NCBI RefSeq assembly: GCF_024281235.1
Contig: NZ_JAHWXY010000001.1
Coordinates: 1,178,001-1,242,000, forward strand
Length of the DNA stretch: 64,000 bases
DNA from: Shinella daejeonensis
GTDB taxonomy: Bacteria; Pseudomonadota; Alphaproteobacteria; Rhizobiales; Rhizobiaceae
Direction of reading: 5' to 3'
Positions within the stretch are counted from its first letter, which is position 1. Each line of letters opens with the position of its first letter. A program made the position numbers and the translations under genes. The notes beneath the pieces are model-generated. The model did no database searches. It was given only the letters and a program-made list of their open reading frames with translations, and was not told where the DNA came from. This document shows positions 34,487-43,539 of the stretch, piece after piece.

Positions 34487-35815
34487 TCAGCCCTTTTTCC
34501 CGAGGTATTGCTCGCGAACCGGCGAAACGGCGTGAGCGTGAGAGGAAAATCCCTCGTAGACCGCCAGCCTGTGCGCATGGGCCGCGAACTGCGGATAGGC
34601 CGACTTCGTGACATAACCGATGGAACTGCGCTTCACGAAGTCGGTGACCGACAGCGGCCCATAGGTGCGCGCCCAGCGGCTGGTGGGAAGAACGGCGTTC
34701 GGCCCCAGCGCGAAATTGGCGATGCTGACCGGCGTATGCGGCCCCATCAGGATTTCCGCCGCCTCGGTGATATGGCCGAGATGGGCGAAAGGATCCTCCG
34801 ACAGGATTTCCAGATGCTCCGGCGCATAGGCATTGACGAAGGCGTAGCTTTCCTCGATCGACCCCGTGAGAACGATGCCGCCGCACGGGCCTGACAGAAC
34901 CGCCGAGGAAAAGGCGACGCGCTGCTCGCTCATCCGGGCCCAGTGCTCCGGCAGCGCCGCCAGCGCTTCCTCGGCGACCCGCCGGCTGTGCGTCACCAGA
35001 TAGGCCGAGGAATCCGGGCCATGCTCGGCCTCGATCAGGAGGTCGAGCGCGGCGAGCCCGCCGTGGACGGTGTCATCGGCGAAGATGACCGCTTCGGAGG
35101 GGCCGGCGGGCAGGCCCGTATCGATGATGCCGGCCAGTTCGCGCTTGGCCGCGACGACCCACGGGCTGCCCGGACCGACGATCTTCAGGGCCTGCCCGAT
35201 CGTTTCGGTTCCATAGGCGACGGCGGCGACCGCCTGCGCGCCGCCGACCTTGTAGACCGTCTCCACACCGGCAAGCCGGGCGGCCACCAGGGTGGCGGCA
35301 TCGACGGAGCCGTCGGGAGCAGGCGGCGTGACGATGGCGAGATTGGGCACGCCCGCCACCACGGCGGGAACGGAGGTCATCATCGTCACCGAGGGAAAGG
35401 AGCCCTTGCCGCGCGGGACATAGAGGGCCACCGAGGAAATCGGCGTGAACCGGTCTCCTGCAAACGCCCCGGGGCGGATTTCCTTCAGCCACATGGCTTC
35501 CGGCTTCTGTTCCTCATGAAAGCTGCGGATGTTGGCGATGCTGAACTCGATGGCCTCAACGACCTCGCGCTCCACCTTTCCGAAGGCCTCGTCGAACTCC
35601 GCCGGGGTGACCTTGAGGTTCTTTTCGGTGACATCCGCCTTGTCGAGATCGCGGCCGAAACGCGCGACAGCCGCGTCGCCTTCGGTCCTCACCGCCTCGA
35701 TGATCGGCCGGACCTTCTCGATGAAGCCGGAAATATCGGTTTCCGAACGCCGCAGGAGCGCCGCTTTTTCCGCTGCGCTCAACGTGCTGTATTCATGGAA
35801 GGAGACATGGGTCAT
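34487..35815 (-). CDS. Histidinol dehydrogenase-family protein with altered active site
   Basis: This 442-residue HisD homologue keeps the catalytic pair E333-H334 (AYAPEHLEIL) and H265 (EAEHGPDS). Compared with E. coli HisD it has E262 for zinc ligand Gln259, N367 for zinc ligand Asp360 (SIANFALG) and A374 for His367 (GPNAVLPT). It is therefore unlikely to be the biosynthetic enzyme. HpsN (sulfopropanediol 3-dehydrogenase) is a known member of this wider family. It lies within an ABC-transporter operon beside the hut genes, so its substrate may be an imported polyol, amino alcohol or imidazole alcohol. Confidence 0.82.
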   Translation of the reverse strand: MTHVSFHEYSTLSAAEKAALLRRSETDISGFIEKVRPIIEAVRTEGDAAVARFGRDLDKADVTEKNLKVTPAEFDEAFGKVEREVVEAIEFSIANIRSFHEEQKPEAMWLKEIRPGAFAGDRFTPISSVALYVPRGKGSFPSVTMMTSVPAVVAGVPNLAIVTPPAPDGSVDAATLVAARLAGVETVYKVGGAQAVAAVAYGTETIGQALKIVGPGSPWVVAAKRELAGIIDTGLPAGPSEAVIFADDTVHGGLAALDLLIEAEHGPDSSAYLVTHSRRVAEEALAALPEHWARMSEQRVAFSSAVLSGPCGGIVLTGSIEESYAFVNAYAPEHLEILSEDPFAHLGHITEAAEILMGPHTPVSIANFALGPNAVLPTSRWARTYGPLSVTDFVKRSSIGYVTKSAYPQFAAHAHRLAVYEGFSSHAHAVSPVREQYLGKKG

Positions 35816-35848
35816 TTTCTTATCCCTCGGTGGTTCCGACGCCCGGCG

Positions 35849-36649
35849 TCACTTTGATTTCAGGAAGATGTCGAGCCCGACAAGCCGGTCCAGAAGCGCG
35901 ATCACGATTCCCGCGCTGACGATGAAGACGACCGAAACGGCGGCCAGATCGGGGGTGATGATCGACCGGATGTTGTTGTAGATCTGGACCGGCAGCGTGA
36001 CGTTTCGCGCGTCGACCAGCAGCATGCTCACCAGGAATTCGTTGAGCGCGAGAATGAACATCAGCAGGGAGCCGGTAATGACCCCCGGCATCACCGCCGG
36101 CAGCGTCACATAGAGGAACGTCTGAAGCGGCGGGGCGCCGCAATTGGCGGCGGCCAGTTCCAGGTCGGGGTTGAGGTTGCTGGCGCTGGCCGTCACCGCC
36201 CAGATCATGAACGGAATGTTGATGACGCTGCACGCCACGCCGACCGGCCAGAGCTGTCCGGCCAGTCCCATCTCCCCGAAGAACAGCATCATGCCGATAC
36301 CCTGGCTGATCAGCGGGATGGTGAACGGCAGAAGCAGGTAGATCTGGATCGAGTTGGCGAACCGGATCTTGTATTTCGTCAGGGCGATCGCTGCCAGCGT
36401 TCCGACCGGGATCGAGATCGCCGTGCAGATCGTCGCCACATAGAGGGAGCGCAGGAAGGCCTGCCGCAGCCCCGCCGCGCCGAAGATGGTGCCGTACCAT
36501 TTCAGGGAAAGACCTTCCGGCGGGAACGTGATGATGTTTCCAGCCGTGAAGGAGGCGCCCAGAACGACGATGGTCGGCGCCGACAGGATGACGATCGAGG
36601 CGATGACGAATGTCCAGATGATGATCGACTTCGAGCGGCTGCCGGTCAT
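35849..36649 (-). CDS. ABC transporter permease, PotC-like
   Basis: This 266-residue permease has six helices and the EAA loop ELAAANCGAPPLQTFLYVTLP, of the spermidine/putrescine (PotC) type. Its start overlaps the stop of the PotB-like gene by 4 bases, and HisD-like follows after 33 bases. The substrate is unknown; the family also carries opines, thiamine, amino-sulfonates and small polyols. Confidence 0.87.
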   Translation of the reverse strand: MTGSRSKSIIIWTFVIASIVILSAPTIVVLGASFTAGNIITFPPEGLSLKWYGTIFGAAGLRQAFLRSLYVATICTAISIPVGTLAAIALTKYKIRFANSIQIYLLLPFTIPLISQGIGMMLFFGEMGLAGQLWPVGVACSVINIPFMIWAVTASASNLNPDLELAAANCGAPPLQTFLYVTLPAVMPGVITGSLLMFILALNEFLVSMLLVDARNVTLPVQIYNNIRSIITPDLAAVSVVFIVSAGIVIALLDRLVGLDIFLKSK

Positions 36650-37590
36650 TTGCGCGCTCCCTTGATCGCCAGCGATCCGGTTCCAAACAGCCGGAATATG
36701 ATGCCGACCAGAATGGAACCGGCGATGACCAGCAGGATGGAAAGCGCCGATCCCAGCCCCTGGTCGGACGTGCGGAAGAACTGGTCGTAGATGACGTTCG
36801 ACATGAAGTCCTGCGACCCGCCGCCGAGCATCGCCGGAATGGCGAAATTGGTGAGCGACAGCGTCATGACCACCAGCCCGCCGGCGACGAGGCCGGGCCT
36901 GGCGAGCGGCAGCACCACATGGCGGAAGGTCCTGATCCAGTTGGCGCCGAGCGAATTCGCCGCCGCCTCGAGCTCCTCGGGTATCGCCGTCAGGGCCGGG
37001 GCGATCATCAGCACCGCGAAGGGAAGCATATATTGCACGAGGCCGAATATGACGGCCGAATAATTGTAGAGCAGCCGCACGGACGACAGGCCGAAAAGGC
37101 CGAGGAACTCGTTCACCAGTCCCTGGTTGCCCAGGATGATCAGCCAGCCGTAGGCGCGCACCACCTCGCCGATGAAGAACGGGAAGAACAGGGCGACGAG
37201 CAGGAATTTCCGCAGAGCGGGACTTTGCGTGCGCACCATCAGATAGGCGTAGGGCACCGCCACGACGAGCGTTATCGCCGTCACGATGAAGGAGGCGATG
37301 AAGCTTCTGGTGGCCACCGACTGGAAGAAATTCTCCGTCAGCGCCCGGCGATAATTGTCCAGCGTGTAGAAGTCGGACATCAGGAAGGTGTTGGTGTCGA
37401 GCACCCGGAAGCTGGAATCGAGCATCTCGACGAGACCGGCGATGAGGATCGCGACGAGCAGGACGACCGGCACCAGCATCGCATGGGGCAACCCCTTCGT
37501 GAACCGCCGGGGCCAGGCTGTCTCGACAACGCGTTCAAGAACATCCAGCACTCTCCAGTGCCACGGGTAGGCGGAACGGGGCGGTTTCAT
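36646..37590 (-). CDS. ABC transporter permease, PotB-like
   Basis: This 314-residue permease has a long N-terminal segment, then about six helices and the EAA loop ELEAAANSLGANWIRTFRHV. The ATG at 37590 has GAAGGAA upstream. It follows the binding-protein gene after a 192-base gap containing a GC hairpin and partners the PotC-like subunit. Confidence 0.87.
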   Translation of the reverse strand: MKPPRSAYPWHWRVLDVLERVVETAWPRRFTKGLPHAMLVPVVLLVAILIAGLVEMLDSSFRVLDTNTFLMSDFYTLDNYRRALTENFFQSVATRSFIASFIVTAITLVVAVPYAYLMVRTQSPALRKFLLVALFFPFFIGEVVRAYGWLIILGNQGLVNEFLGLFGLSSVRLLYNYSAVIFGLVQYMLPFAVLMIAPALTAIPEELEAAANSLGANWIRTFRHVVLPLARPGLVAGGLVVMTLSLTNFAIPAMLGGGSQDFMSNVIYDQFFRTSDQGLGSALSILLVIAGSILVGIIFRLFGTGSLAIKGARK

Positions 37591-37748
37591 CTGGCATTCC
37601 TTCGTCGTTGATCCGCGCACGCCCCCAAATCCCGTCGGCGGACGCTGCATCCATGCGTTTCGGGGCGCCGCCGGGACGAAAAAGTCCCTTCCGCCGGTCA
37701 GGACGTCCGGCGGCGCTTGCCCGATCGCTCAGGCCCCGTCGTCGGCAT

Positions 37749-37774
37749 CCCGCGGCCCGGCGACGGGCCGCGGG
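37749..37774 (-). terminator. Intercistronic GC hairpin after PotD-like gene
   Basis: A perfect 10-base stem (CCCGCGGCCC at 37749-37758, pairing with 37765-37774) with a 6-base loop lies just after the binding-protein stop. There is no T run, so partial termination or 3' protection of the binding-protein message is more likely than full termination. Confidence 0.6.
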
Positions 37775-37782
37775 AATGCAGG

Positions 37783-38898
37783 TCATCCTTGCATGATTTC
37801 CTTGAATTTCGAGAACCAGACGCTCTCGTTTTCCACCTGCACCTTGGAGGAGATCCGGATCAGATGCTTGAAATCCTCCTCCGTGGTCGGATAGGCCGGA
37901 TCGTTCACCAGATCCTCGGGCGGGGTCAGGCCCGGCACCACGCCCGGCAATCCGAGACCGTCGAGCCAGACCTGCTGGGCCTGCTTGGTCAGGGCATGGT
38001 TGATATATTGCTTGGCCCAGTAGAGTTCGTTCTCCGGCAGGCCCTTCGGAATCCACAGGCCGTCGGTATCGAATTTCGCGCCTTCCTCGGGCACCACCCA
38101 GTCAAGCTCGATGCCGTTCTTCTTGGCTTCGCGAACGTTGGTCGAGATGGTGCAGGCCGCATCGATCTCGCCCTTCTGGAACCAGGTGGTGAAATCCGGG
38201 TCCTCGCCGAGCAGCGGCTGCTGCTGCTTGACCTTCGCGATGAAGTCCCAGGCCGGCTGCATGTTGCCCGGAATATCCTCGAGCGTGCCGCCGCCGGCGA
38301 CCTGCGCGGGGAAATGGAAGCCGATGCCGTCGTTGTAAAGGGCGATGCGGCCCTTCAGCTTCGGATCGAGCAGGTCCTTCCAGGACGTCGGCGGGCCGTC
38401 CGGGAAGGCCGACGGGCGATAGGCCAGCACATAGACATAGCCGTAGGTATTGACGATCGGATAGCCGTCGAGACCGACCGGCTTGGCAAGATCGGTCGTG
38501 TCCTTGAGGTTCGGCAGATCCGAAAGATCCTCGGTCACGCCGCGCAGCGCCGACTTCGTGGCGTTGGTGGTGGTGTCCCAGTTGACATGGATGGGCGGCA
38601 TGCGATTTTGCGCGACGGCCGCCCAGATCTTCGGCTGAATCTCGTTGTCCTCGGTCAGATCGTGACGGATGGCGATGCCGGTCAACTCGGTGAAGCTGTC
38701 GGAGACGCCCGCCTTGAGGCTGTCGACCCAGCTGCCGCCCCAGGCGCGGACAATGATCTCGGCCGGCTTTTCCGGCTCCTGCGCGAAGGCGCGCGCGGCG
38801 CCCAGCGGAGACAGGGCGACCGTCGCCCCGGCGGCGGCGATCGATCCCAGCACCGAACGGCGTCGAAGCGGAATGGAGAGAAATTTCTCGTCTGACAT
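37783..38898 (-). CDS. ABC transporter substrate-binding protein, PotD-like
   Basis: This 371-residue periplasmic binding protein of family 1/PotD type has a twin-arginine-like leader (IPLRRRSVLGSIAAAGATVA, cleaved near AFA-QEP). Fold landmarks are IIVRAWGGSWVDSL, PIVNTYGYVYVLAYRPSAF and FTTWFQKGEIDAACTIS. It lies 29 bases after the ATPase gene. The ligand cannot be read from sequence. Confidence 0.87.
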   Translation of the reverse strand: MSDEKFLSIPLRRRSVLGSIAAAGATVALSPLGAARAFAQEPEKPAEIIVRAWGGSWVDSLKAGVSDSFTELTGIAIRHDLTEDNEIQPKIWAAVAQNRMPPIHVNWDTTTNATKSALRGVTEDLSDLPNLKDTTDLAKPVGLDGYPIVNTYGYVYVLAYRPSAFPDGPPTSWKDLLDPKLKGRIALYNDGIGFHFPAQVAGGGTLEDIPGNMQPAWDFIAKVKQQQPLLGEDPDFTTWFQKGEIDAACTISTNVREAKKNGIELDWVVPEEGAKFDTDGLWIPKGLPENELYWAKQYINHALTKQAQQVWLDGLGLPGVVPGLTPPEDLVNDPAYPTTEEDFKHLIRISSKVQVENESVWFSKFKEIMQG

Positions 38899-38927
38899 TG
38901 TGTTCTCCTCTCTTGAGCAATCATTCT

Positions 38928-40064
38928 CTAAAAGACATGCATATCTTTCGAATTCCAGCCAAGCTGAATGCGCGCACCCGGCTGGAATTGCGTATGAGCG
39001 GCGGGATCGTGATCGAAAACCCGAAGCGATGCTTCGGCAAGCTGCGGCACCGTGATCTCGTAGACGATCCTTTCGCCTTCGAAGATCGTGTCGGCGATGA
39101 CCCCTTCGACGACGATTTCAAACCTGTCCGGCGTTTCACCGCCCGTCACGATACGGATCTGCTCGGCCCGGATCGCGGCCGAACACTGCGCCCCCTCCGC
39201 CAGTTGCGGCGCCGAGCCGCCGGCGATCCCGCGCAAATCCTTGCCGCCGCTGCGGAACGCCACGACCCCGCCGTCGACGCCCGTCACGATACCATGCACG
39301 AAATTGGTGACGCCGATAAAATTGGCGACGAAGGCGTTTTCCGGCTTCCGGTAGGCGAGGATCGGCTGGGCTTTCTGCTGGATCACCCCGTCGTTCATCA
39401 CGATGACCTCATCCGACACCACCAGAGCCTCGCGCTGGTCGTGCGTCACATTGATGGTGGTGACCCCGAGTTCCTTCTGGATACGGCGGAATTCGAGCTG
39501 CATTTCCTCCCGCAACTTCACATCCAGAGCGGCGAGCGGTTCGTCGAGCAGAAGAAGGTCCGGTTCGAAGACCAGGGCTCTCGCGATGGCGACGCGCTGT
39601 TGCTGCCCGCCCGAAAGCGCGTCGATCCGCCGGCCGCCGTATCCGCCGAGCTTCACCAGATCGAGATAGCGCTCCACCTGGTCGGCGATCGTCCGGGCGT
39701 CGCGCCGGCGCATCTTGAGCGGGAAGGCGATATTCTGGGCGGCGGTCATATGCGGAAAGAGCGCCAGCCTCTGGAACACCATGCCGATGGCCCGGCGATG
39801 GGCGGGAACGGCGTTCACCGGCTCTCCATTGATGAAGATTTCGCCGGTCGTCGGCTCTCCGAACCCGGCGATGAGACGCAGCAAAGTGGTCTTGCCCGAC
39901 CCCGAAGGCCCCAGAATCGTCAGGAACTTTCCCTTCGGAAGATCGAAGGACGCATCTTTGACGGCATCGAAATCACCGTATCGCATCCCGACGTTGCGCA
40001 CCGAAACGGCGATGGTCGGATCGGCGTCTGCGGGCTCGCGATCAACGGACGAAAGAGTCATCAA
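38928..40064 (-). CDS. ABC transporter ATP-binding protein, PotA-like
   Basis: This 378-residue ATPase has Walker A GPSGSGKTTLLRL, signature LSGGQQQRVAIARAL, Walker B LLLDEPLAALD and a C-terminal TOBE regulatory domain (about 290-370). It energises the PotBC-like permeases. A HutC-type palindrome (40153-40170) lies 89 bases upstream in the 232-base gap that separates it from the SDR gene, so it may have its own promoter. Confidence 0.9.
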   Translation of the reverse strand: MMTLSSVDREPADADPTIAVSVRNVGMRYGDFDAVKDASFDLPKGKFLTILGPSGSGKTTLLRLIAGFGEPTTGEIFINGEPVNAVPAHRRAIGMVFQRLALFPHMTAAQNIAFPLKMRRRDARTIADQVERYLDLVKLGGYGGRRIDALSGGQQQRVAIARALVFEPDLLLLDEPLAALDVKLREEMQLEFRRIQKELGVTTINVTHDQREALVVSDEVIVMNDGVIQQKAQPILAYRKPENAFVANFIGVTNFVHGIVTGVDGGVVAFRSGGKDLRGIAGGSAPQLAEGAQCSAAIRAEQIRIVTGGETPDRFEIVVEGVIADTIFEGERIVYEITVPQLAEASLRVFDHDPAAHTQFQPGARIQLGWNSKDMHVF

Positions 40065-40152
40065 GATCCCCCTGGCCTTTCATTTCCCGGAACATCCGGT
40101 CCCGGTTCGCGCCCGGCCGACGCCCCCATCCACCGGCGTCAATACAGTTATG

Positions 40153-40170
40153 ATGTATAGACATATACAT
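40153..40170. promoter_or_regulatory. HutC-type operator upstream of the PotA-like gene
   Basis: Perfect 7-base arms ATGTATA (40153-40159) and TATACAT (40164-40170) flank GACA. The site contains TGTATAGACA, the same core as at 41121-41130 (reverse) and one base from TGTATATACA in the hutF/hutI region. Confidence 0.6.
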
Positions 40171-40296
40171 GTCGAAGCGTCACTCTTTCTTGGGCATTTG
40201 CCGCAGGTGCGCAAGTATCGCGCAAGTGCAAAACGCCCGCCTCAGGCAATATCCACCATCTATATGCGCCGCCATCGCCCATTCCCCTTCCATCGA

Positions 40297-41067
40297 TCAG
40301 ATCGAAGCGAGAAAGCCGCCGTCGACGGGAATGCAGTGGCCGGTGACATAGGCCGAGGCATCGCTGCACAGGAACACCACTGCGCCGCCGATATCGTCCT
40401 CGCGCCCGAACCGCCCTTGCGGGATCCTGTCGAGCATGCGGGACTGCCAGCCGGCATCCTCGTAGAAACCCTCCGTCATCGCCGTGCGGAAATATCCGGG
40501 CGCAATCGCATTGACGCGGATGCCTGACGGCGCCCATTCAGCGGCAAGCGCCCGCGTCATCCCGAGCAGGCCGGATTTCGAGGATGTGTAGGCGACTGCG
40601 GTCGGGATGCCGACGAAGGACGAGAGCGAGCACAGATTGACGATGCTGCCGCCGGCTTTTTGCCGGGCCATGTCGCGCGCAACCGCCTGCGACCAGAAGA
40701 ACGCCCCCTTCAGATTGGTGTCGACGATAGAGTCCCAAAGCGCCTCATCGACATCCGTCGACGGGGCCACATGCTCGAAGCCCGCATTATTGACGAGGAT
40801 GTCGATTTTTCCGCATTTTTCCGAAAAAGCGTCGATCGTCGGCGCGATGGAGGCGTGGTCGCGAACGTCCTGAGCGGCGGCAAAGCAGGGCCGGCCCGCA
40901 CGCTCGACCTTCTCCCGGGTTTCCTCAAGCGCCGACAGCGATCTGGCCGTCACGCAGACCTGCGCGCCCGCCTGGGCGAGCGCCTGCGCGATGGCCTGTC
41001 CGAGCCCGCGACTTGCGCCCGTAACAATCGCCGTCTTCCCGTCGAGACTAAAGACAGATGCACTCAT
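40297..41067 (-). CDS. Short-chain dehydrogenase/reductase
   Basis: This 256-residue SDR has the cofactor motif TGASRGLG (residues 16-23), NNAG (103-106) and the catalytic Y160/K164 (YTSSK). It is likely an NAD(P)-dependent alcohol or polyol dehydrogenase. The ATG at 41067 has GGAGGA upstream. It is the first gene of the ABC/HisD-like operon, 50 bases behind a large inverted repeat with HutC-type half-sites. Confidence 0.87.
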   Translation of the reverse strand: MSASVFSLDGKTAIVTGASRGLGQAIAQALAQAGAQVCVTARSLSALEETREKVERAGRPCFAAAQDVRDHASIAPTIDAFSEKCGKIDILVNNAGFEHVAPSTDVDEALWDSIVDTNLKGAFFWSQAVARDMARQKAGGSIVNLCSLSSFVGIPTAVAYTSSKSGLLGMTRALAAEWAPSGIRVNAIAPGYFRTAMTEGFYEDAGWQSRMLDRIPQGRFGREDDIGGAVVFLCSDASAYVTGHCIPVDGGFLASI

Positions 41068-41116
41068 CCCGGTCCTCCAACCCTCTGTCCTGCGACCAGT
41101 CAAACACCTTTCCACA

Positions 41117-41161
41117 TTCATGTCTATACATATTTACCACATTAATAAGTATAGACATGAA
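41117..41161. promoter_or_regulatory. HutC-type inverted repeat upstream of SDR operon
   Basis: Perfect 13-base arms TTCATGTCTATAC (41117-41129) and its reverse complement (41149-41161) are separated by 19 bases. The left arm plus the next base holds TGTCTATACA, the complement of TGTATAGACA. It lies between hutC and the SDR gene, 50-94 bases before the SDR start, as expected for a GntR-family repressor site. Confidence 0.7.
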
Positions 41162-41275
41162 TACGCGGACGGTGATTTTGACCTGTGACCCGCGCGAAGG
41201 ACGGAAGCCCTCCATGACGGATCGACCGCTGCCTATCAGAGACGCGCCGACCCGTATACCGCCTTATGACGCCGC

Positions 41276-42019
41276 TCACGCGGACGATGCCGGCGTGAAC
41301 CTTGCGACGATGGCGTGCTTTTCCGCCGGATAGGTGAAACGGGCGAAGGTGACGGCTCCCTGGTCGTCCCAGGTGCGGCGCTGCACCACCAGACAGGGCG
41401 CCTGCTCGACGACATCGAGATGATCGGCAAGCTCCCGATCGGCCGCGACCGCATAGATCTTATGTTCGGCCGTGCTCCAGGGCACCTGCATCCGCAGCCA
41501 CTGGCCGGGAGCCATGGCATGAAAATCCGCCTCCGCCGCCGTGGGGACGACGTCCAGATTGACGAGGCGATATTCGTAGCAGAACGGCGTGTCTCCGGCA
41601 TGATGGACGCAGGCGATTTCCAGGATGTTCGCCTTCTTGCTGAGACCGAAGGACGCCAGATCCTCCGCCGTCGACGTCCGCACCGACTGCGCCAGCACGA
41701 CGAAGCGGTAATCCCGCTTGAGGGACCGGACCTCCGCCTCGATATCGTGAATTTCGAGGATCGCGGACTGGACCTGCGGCTGGGCGACGAAGCTGCCGGA
41801 CTTCTTGCGCCGCTCGATCAGGCCGGCGCTTGCCAGCCGGGTCAGGACCTTGTTCACGGTCATGCGGGACACATTGTAGGATTTCGCCAGTTCCACCTCG
41901 AAGGGAAGCCGGAAGCCCGGCGGCCACTCTCCCGATACGATGTTCTTCTCGATATCGCCGAGAATTTTCTGATGGAGTGTCGACCGGGCCGACGTCTTGG
42001 ATGTCATCTTCTGGTCCAT
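41276..42019 (-). CDS. hutC: Histidine utilisation repressor, GntR family
   Basis: This 247-residue GntR protein has an N-terminal winged helix (LHQKILGDIEKNIVSGEWPP, then SYNVSRMTVNKVLTRLASAG) and a C-terminal UTRA effector domain (about 90-240), as in HutC, which is released from DNA by urocanate. It lies 46 bases after hutF on the same strand. The ATG at 42019 is the most likely start, though the ribosome site is weak. TGTATA-type palindromes in front of hutI/hutF and of the next operon are its likely targets. Confidence 0.88.
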   Translation of the reverse strand: MDQKMTSKTSARSTLHQKILGDIEKNIVSGEWPPGFRLPFEVELAKSYNVSRMTVNKVLTRLASAGLIERRKKSGSFVAQPQVQSAILEIHDIEAEVRSLKRDYRFVVLAQSVRTSTAEDLASFGLSKKANILEIACVHHAGDTPFCYEYRLVNLDVVPTAAEADFHAMAPGQWLRMQVPWSTAEHKIYAVAADRELADHLDVVEQAPCLVVQRRTWDDQGAVTFARFTYPAEKHAIVARFTPASSA

Positions 42020-42065
42020 GCGCTTGGCGCGGGAGACCGAATCTCCTCCGCACCGGATGGTCGTA

Positions 42066-43418
42066 TCATGAAATTCGCTGACGCAAAGCGTGCATGCTGG
42101 CCGCAAAATGCGTGAAGATCCGCTCACGATCAACATGGCGCCCGTTGCGGACGCGCATTTGCCCGCGCACCCATACGGCATCGACACCCACGCCGCCACC
42201 GAAAATCCACTGGTCCAGAATGGCTTCGACGGGAAGATAGGGAACGGCGGACACATCAAGCGCGACGAAATCCGCATCCCGCCCGACGGCGAGATGCCCG
42301 CCGCCGCCGACCGACCGCGCGCCGCCCCGCACCGCCTCGTCGAACAGGCGATCCCCGGTCGAGCGGCCGGGATGCGCGATGACATTGCGCGAGCGGGTGG
42401 CAAGCCTCTGGGCATATTCCAGCTGGCGCAGTTCCTGCGCGGCCGAGATCAGGACGTTGGAATCGGACCCGATGCCGAAATTGCCGCCGGATTCGAGGAA
42501 AAGCGAAGCGGGAAAGATACCGTCCCCGAGATTGGCTTCCGTGATGGGGCAAAGCCCGGCGACCACGCCGCATCGCGCCATTCCGGCCGTTTCGGTCTCG
42601 CTCATGTGGGTCGCGTGGATAAATGTCCAGCCGGCGTCGACGGGCGCGTTGTCCAGCAGCCACTGAACCGGCCGCGCGCCCGACCAGGCAAGGCAATCCT
42701 CGACCTCAAGGACCTGTTCGGCCACATGGATATGCACCGGCCCGCCCTTCGCCAGCGGCACGATCTCGGCCAGTTCGGAGGGCGTCACGGCCCTGAGGCT
42801 ATGCGGCGCGACCCCGAGCCGACCGCCGGGCAGGCCCGCCACCAGCGTCTCGCAACGCTCCATCAGCCTTGCAAAATCATCGCGTGAATTGATGAACCGC
42901 CGCTGCCCCTCGCCGGGAGCCGCACCGCCGAAAGTGGAATGCGCATAGAAGACCGGAAGCAGCGTCAGCGAAATGCCGGCCGTCTGCGAGGCGGCGGCGA
43001 TGCGTTCGGCCATTTCGGCGAGATTGTCGTAGGGCGCCCCGTTTCTGTCGTGATGCAGGTAATGGAACTCCCCCACCCGGGTGAAGCCCGCCTCCAGCAT
43101 CTCCATATAGAGCTGCGCGGCGACGGCCTCGATCTGCGGCGGATCGAAATTGAGCCCGAAGTCATACATGACCTTTCGCCAGCTCCAGAAATTGTCGTGC
43201 GCCGGCCCGCGAACCTCGGCGAGCCCGGCCATCGCCCGCTGAAAGGCATGGCTGTGCAGATTATCGAGCCCGGGAACGACGATTTCGTGCCGCTCGTCTC
43301 CCGGACCGGGCGCAACGCCGCTGTCGATCGCGCAGATGCGCTCTCCGTCCAGGGTGATGCGGACCCCTTCGGCCCAGCCGGCTTCCAGAAGGGCCGCCCT
43401 TGCATAAACGCTCGTCAA
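42066..43418 (-). CDS. hutF: Formimidoylglutamate deiminase
   Basis: HutF converts N-formimidoyl-L-glutamate to N-formyl-L-glutamate and ammonia in the five-step histidine pathway. The 450-residue protein has the metal HxH in [21 protein letters not shown], and the catalytic/metal region GSDSNVLIS. The start is a TTG at 43418 ([17 protein letters not shown]), preceded by a strong GGGAGG; the longer open frame upstream is unlike the family. It is divergent from hutI and upstream of hutC. Confidence 0.92.
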   Translation of the reverse strand: MTSVYARAALLEAGWAEGVRITLDGERICAIDSGVAPGPGDERHEIVVPGLDNLHSHAFQRAMAGLAEVRGPAHDNFWSWRKVMYDFGLNFDPPQIEAVAAQLYMEMLEAGFTRVGEFHYLHHDRNGAPYDNLAEMAERIAAASQTAGISLTLLPVFYAHSTFGGAAPGEGQRRFINSRDDFARLMERCETLVAGLPGGRLGVAPHSLRAVTPSELAEIVPLAKGGPVHIHVAEQVLEVEDCLAWSGARPVQWLLDNAPVDAGWTFIHATHMSETETAGMARCGVVAGLCPITEANLGDGIFPASLFLESGGNFGIGSDSNVLISAAQELRQLEYAQRLATRSRNVIAHPGRSTGDRLFDEAVRGGARSVGGGGHLAVGRDADFVALDVSAVPYLPVEAILDQWIFGGGVGVDAVWVRGQMRVRNGRHVDRERIFTHFAASMHALRQRIS

Positions 43419-43486
43419 ATCCGCCTCCCATGCCCCAGCGCCCGCATACCGGGCCGATCGAAGTTTCCTGTTGCCAACCACAGTAT

Positions 43487-43498
43487 ATGTATATACAT
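43487..43498. promoter_or_regulatory. HutC operator in hutF/hutI divergent region
   Basis: The perfect 12-base palindrome ATGTATATACAT lies between hutF (start 43418) and hutI (start 43540). The symmetric TGTATATACA core agrees with the TGTA-N2-TACA-like sites used by HutC proteins in other proteobacteria. It can control both transcription directions. Confidence 0.75.
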
Positions 43499-43539
43499 GT
43501 TTTACGGGAAGAAAAGAAAAAACGGGGAGGAACGCACCG

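Noticed and set aside
34487-35815. Calling this gene biosynthetic hisD
   Set aside because: Zinc ligands and His367 are changed, and the gene lies in a transport operon with no other his genes.
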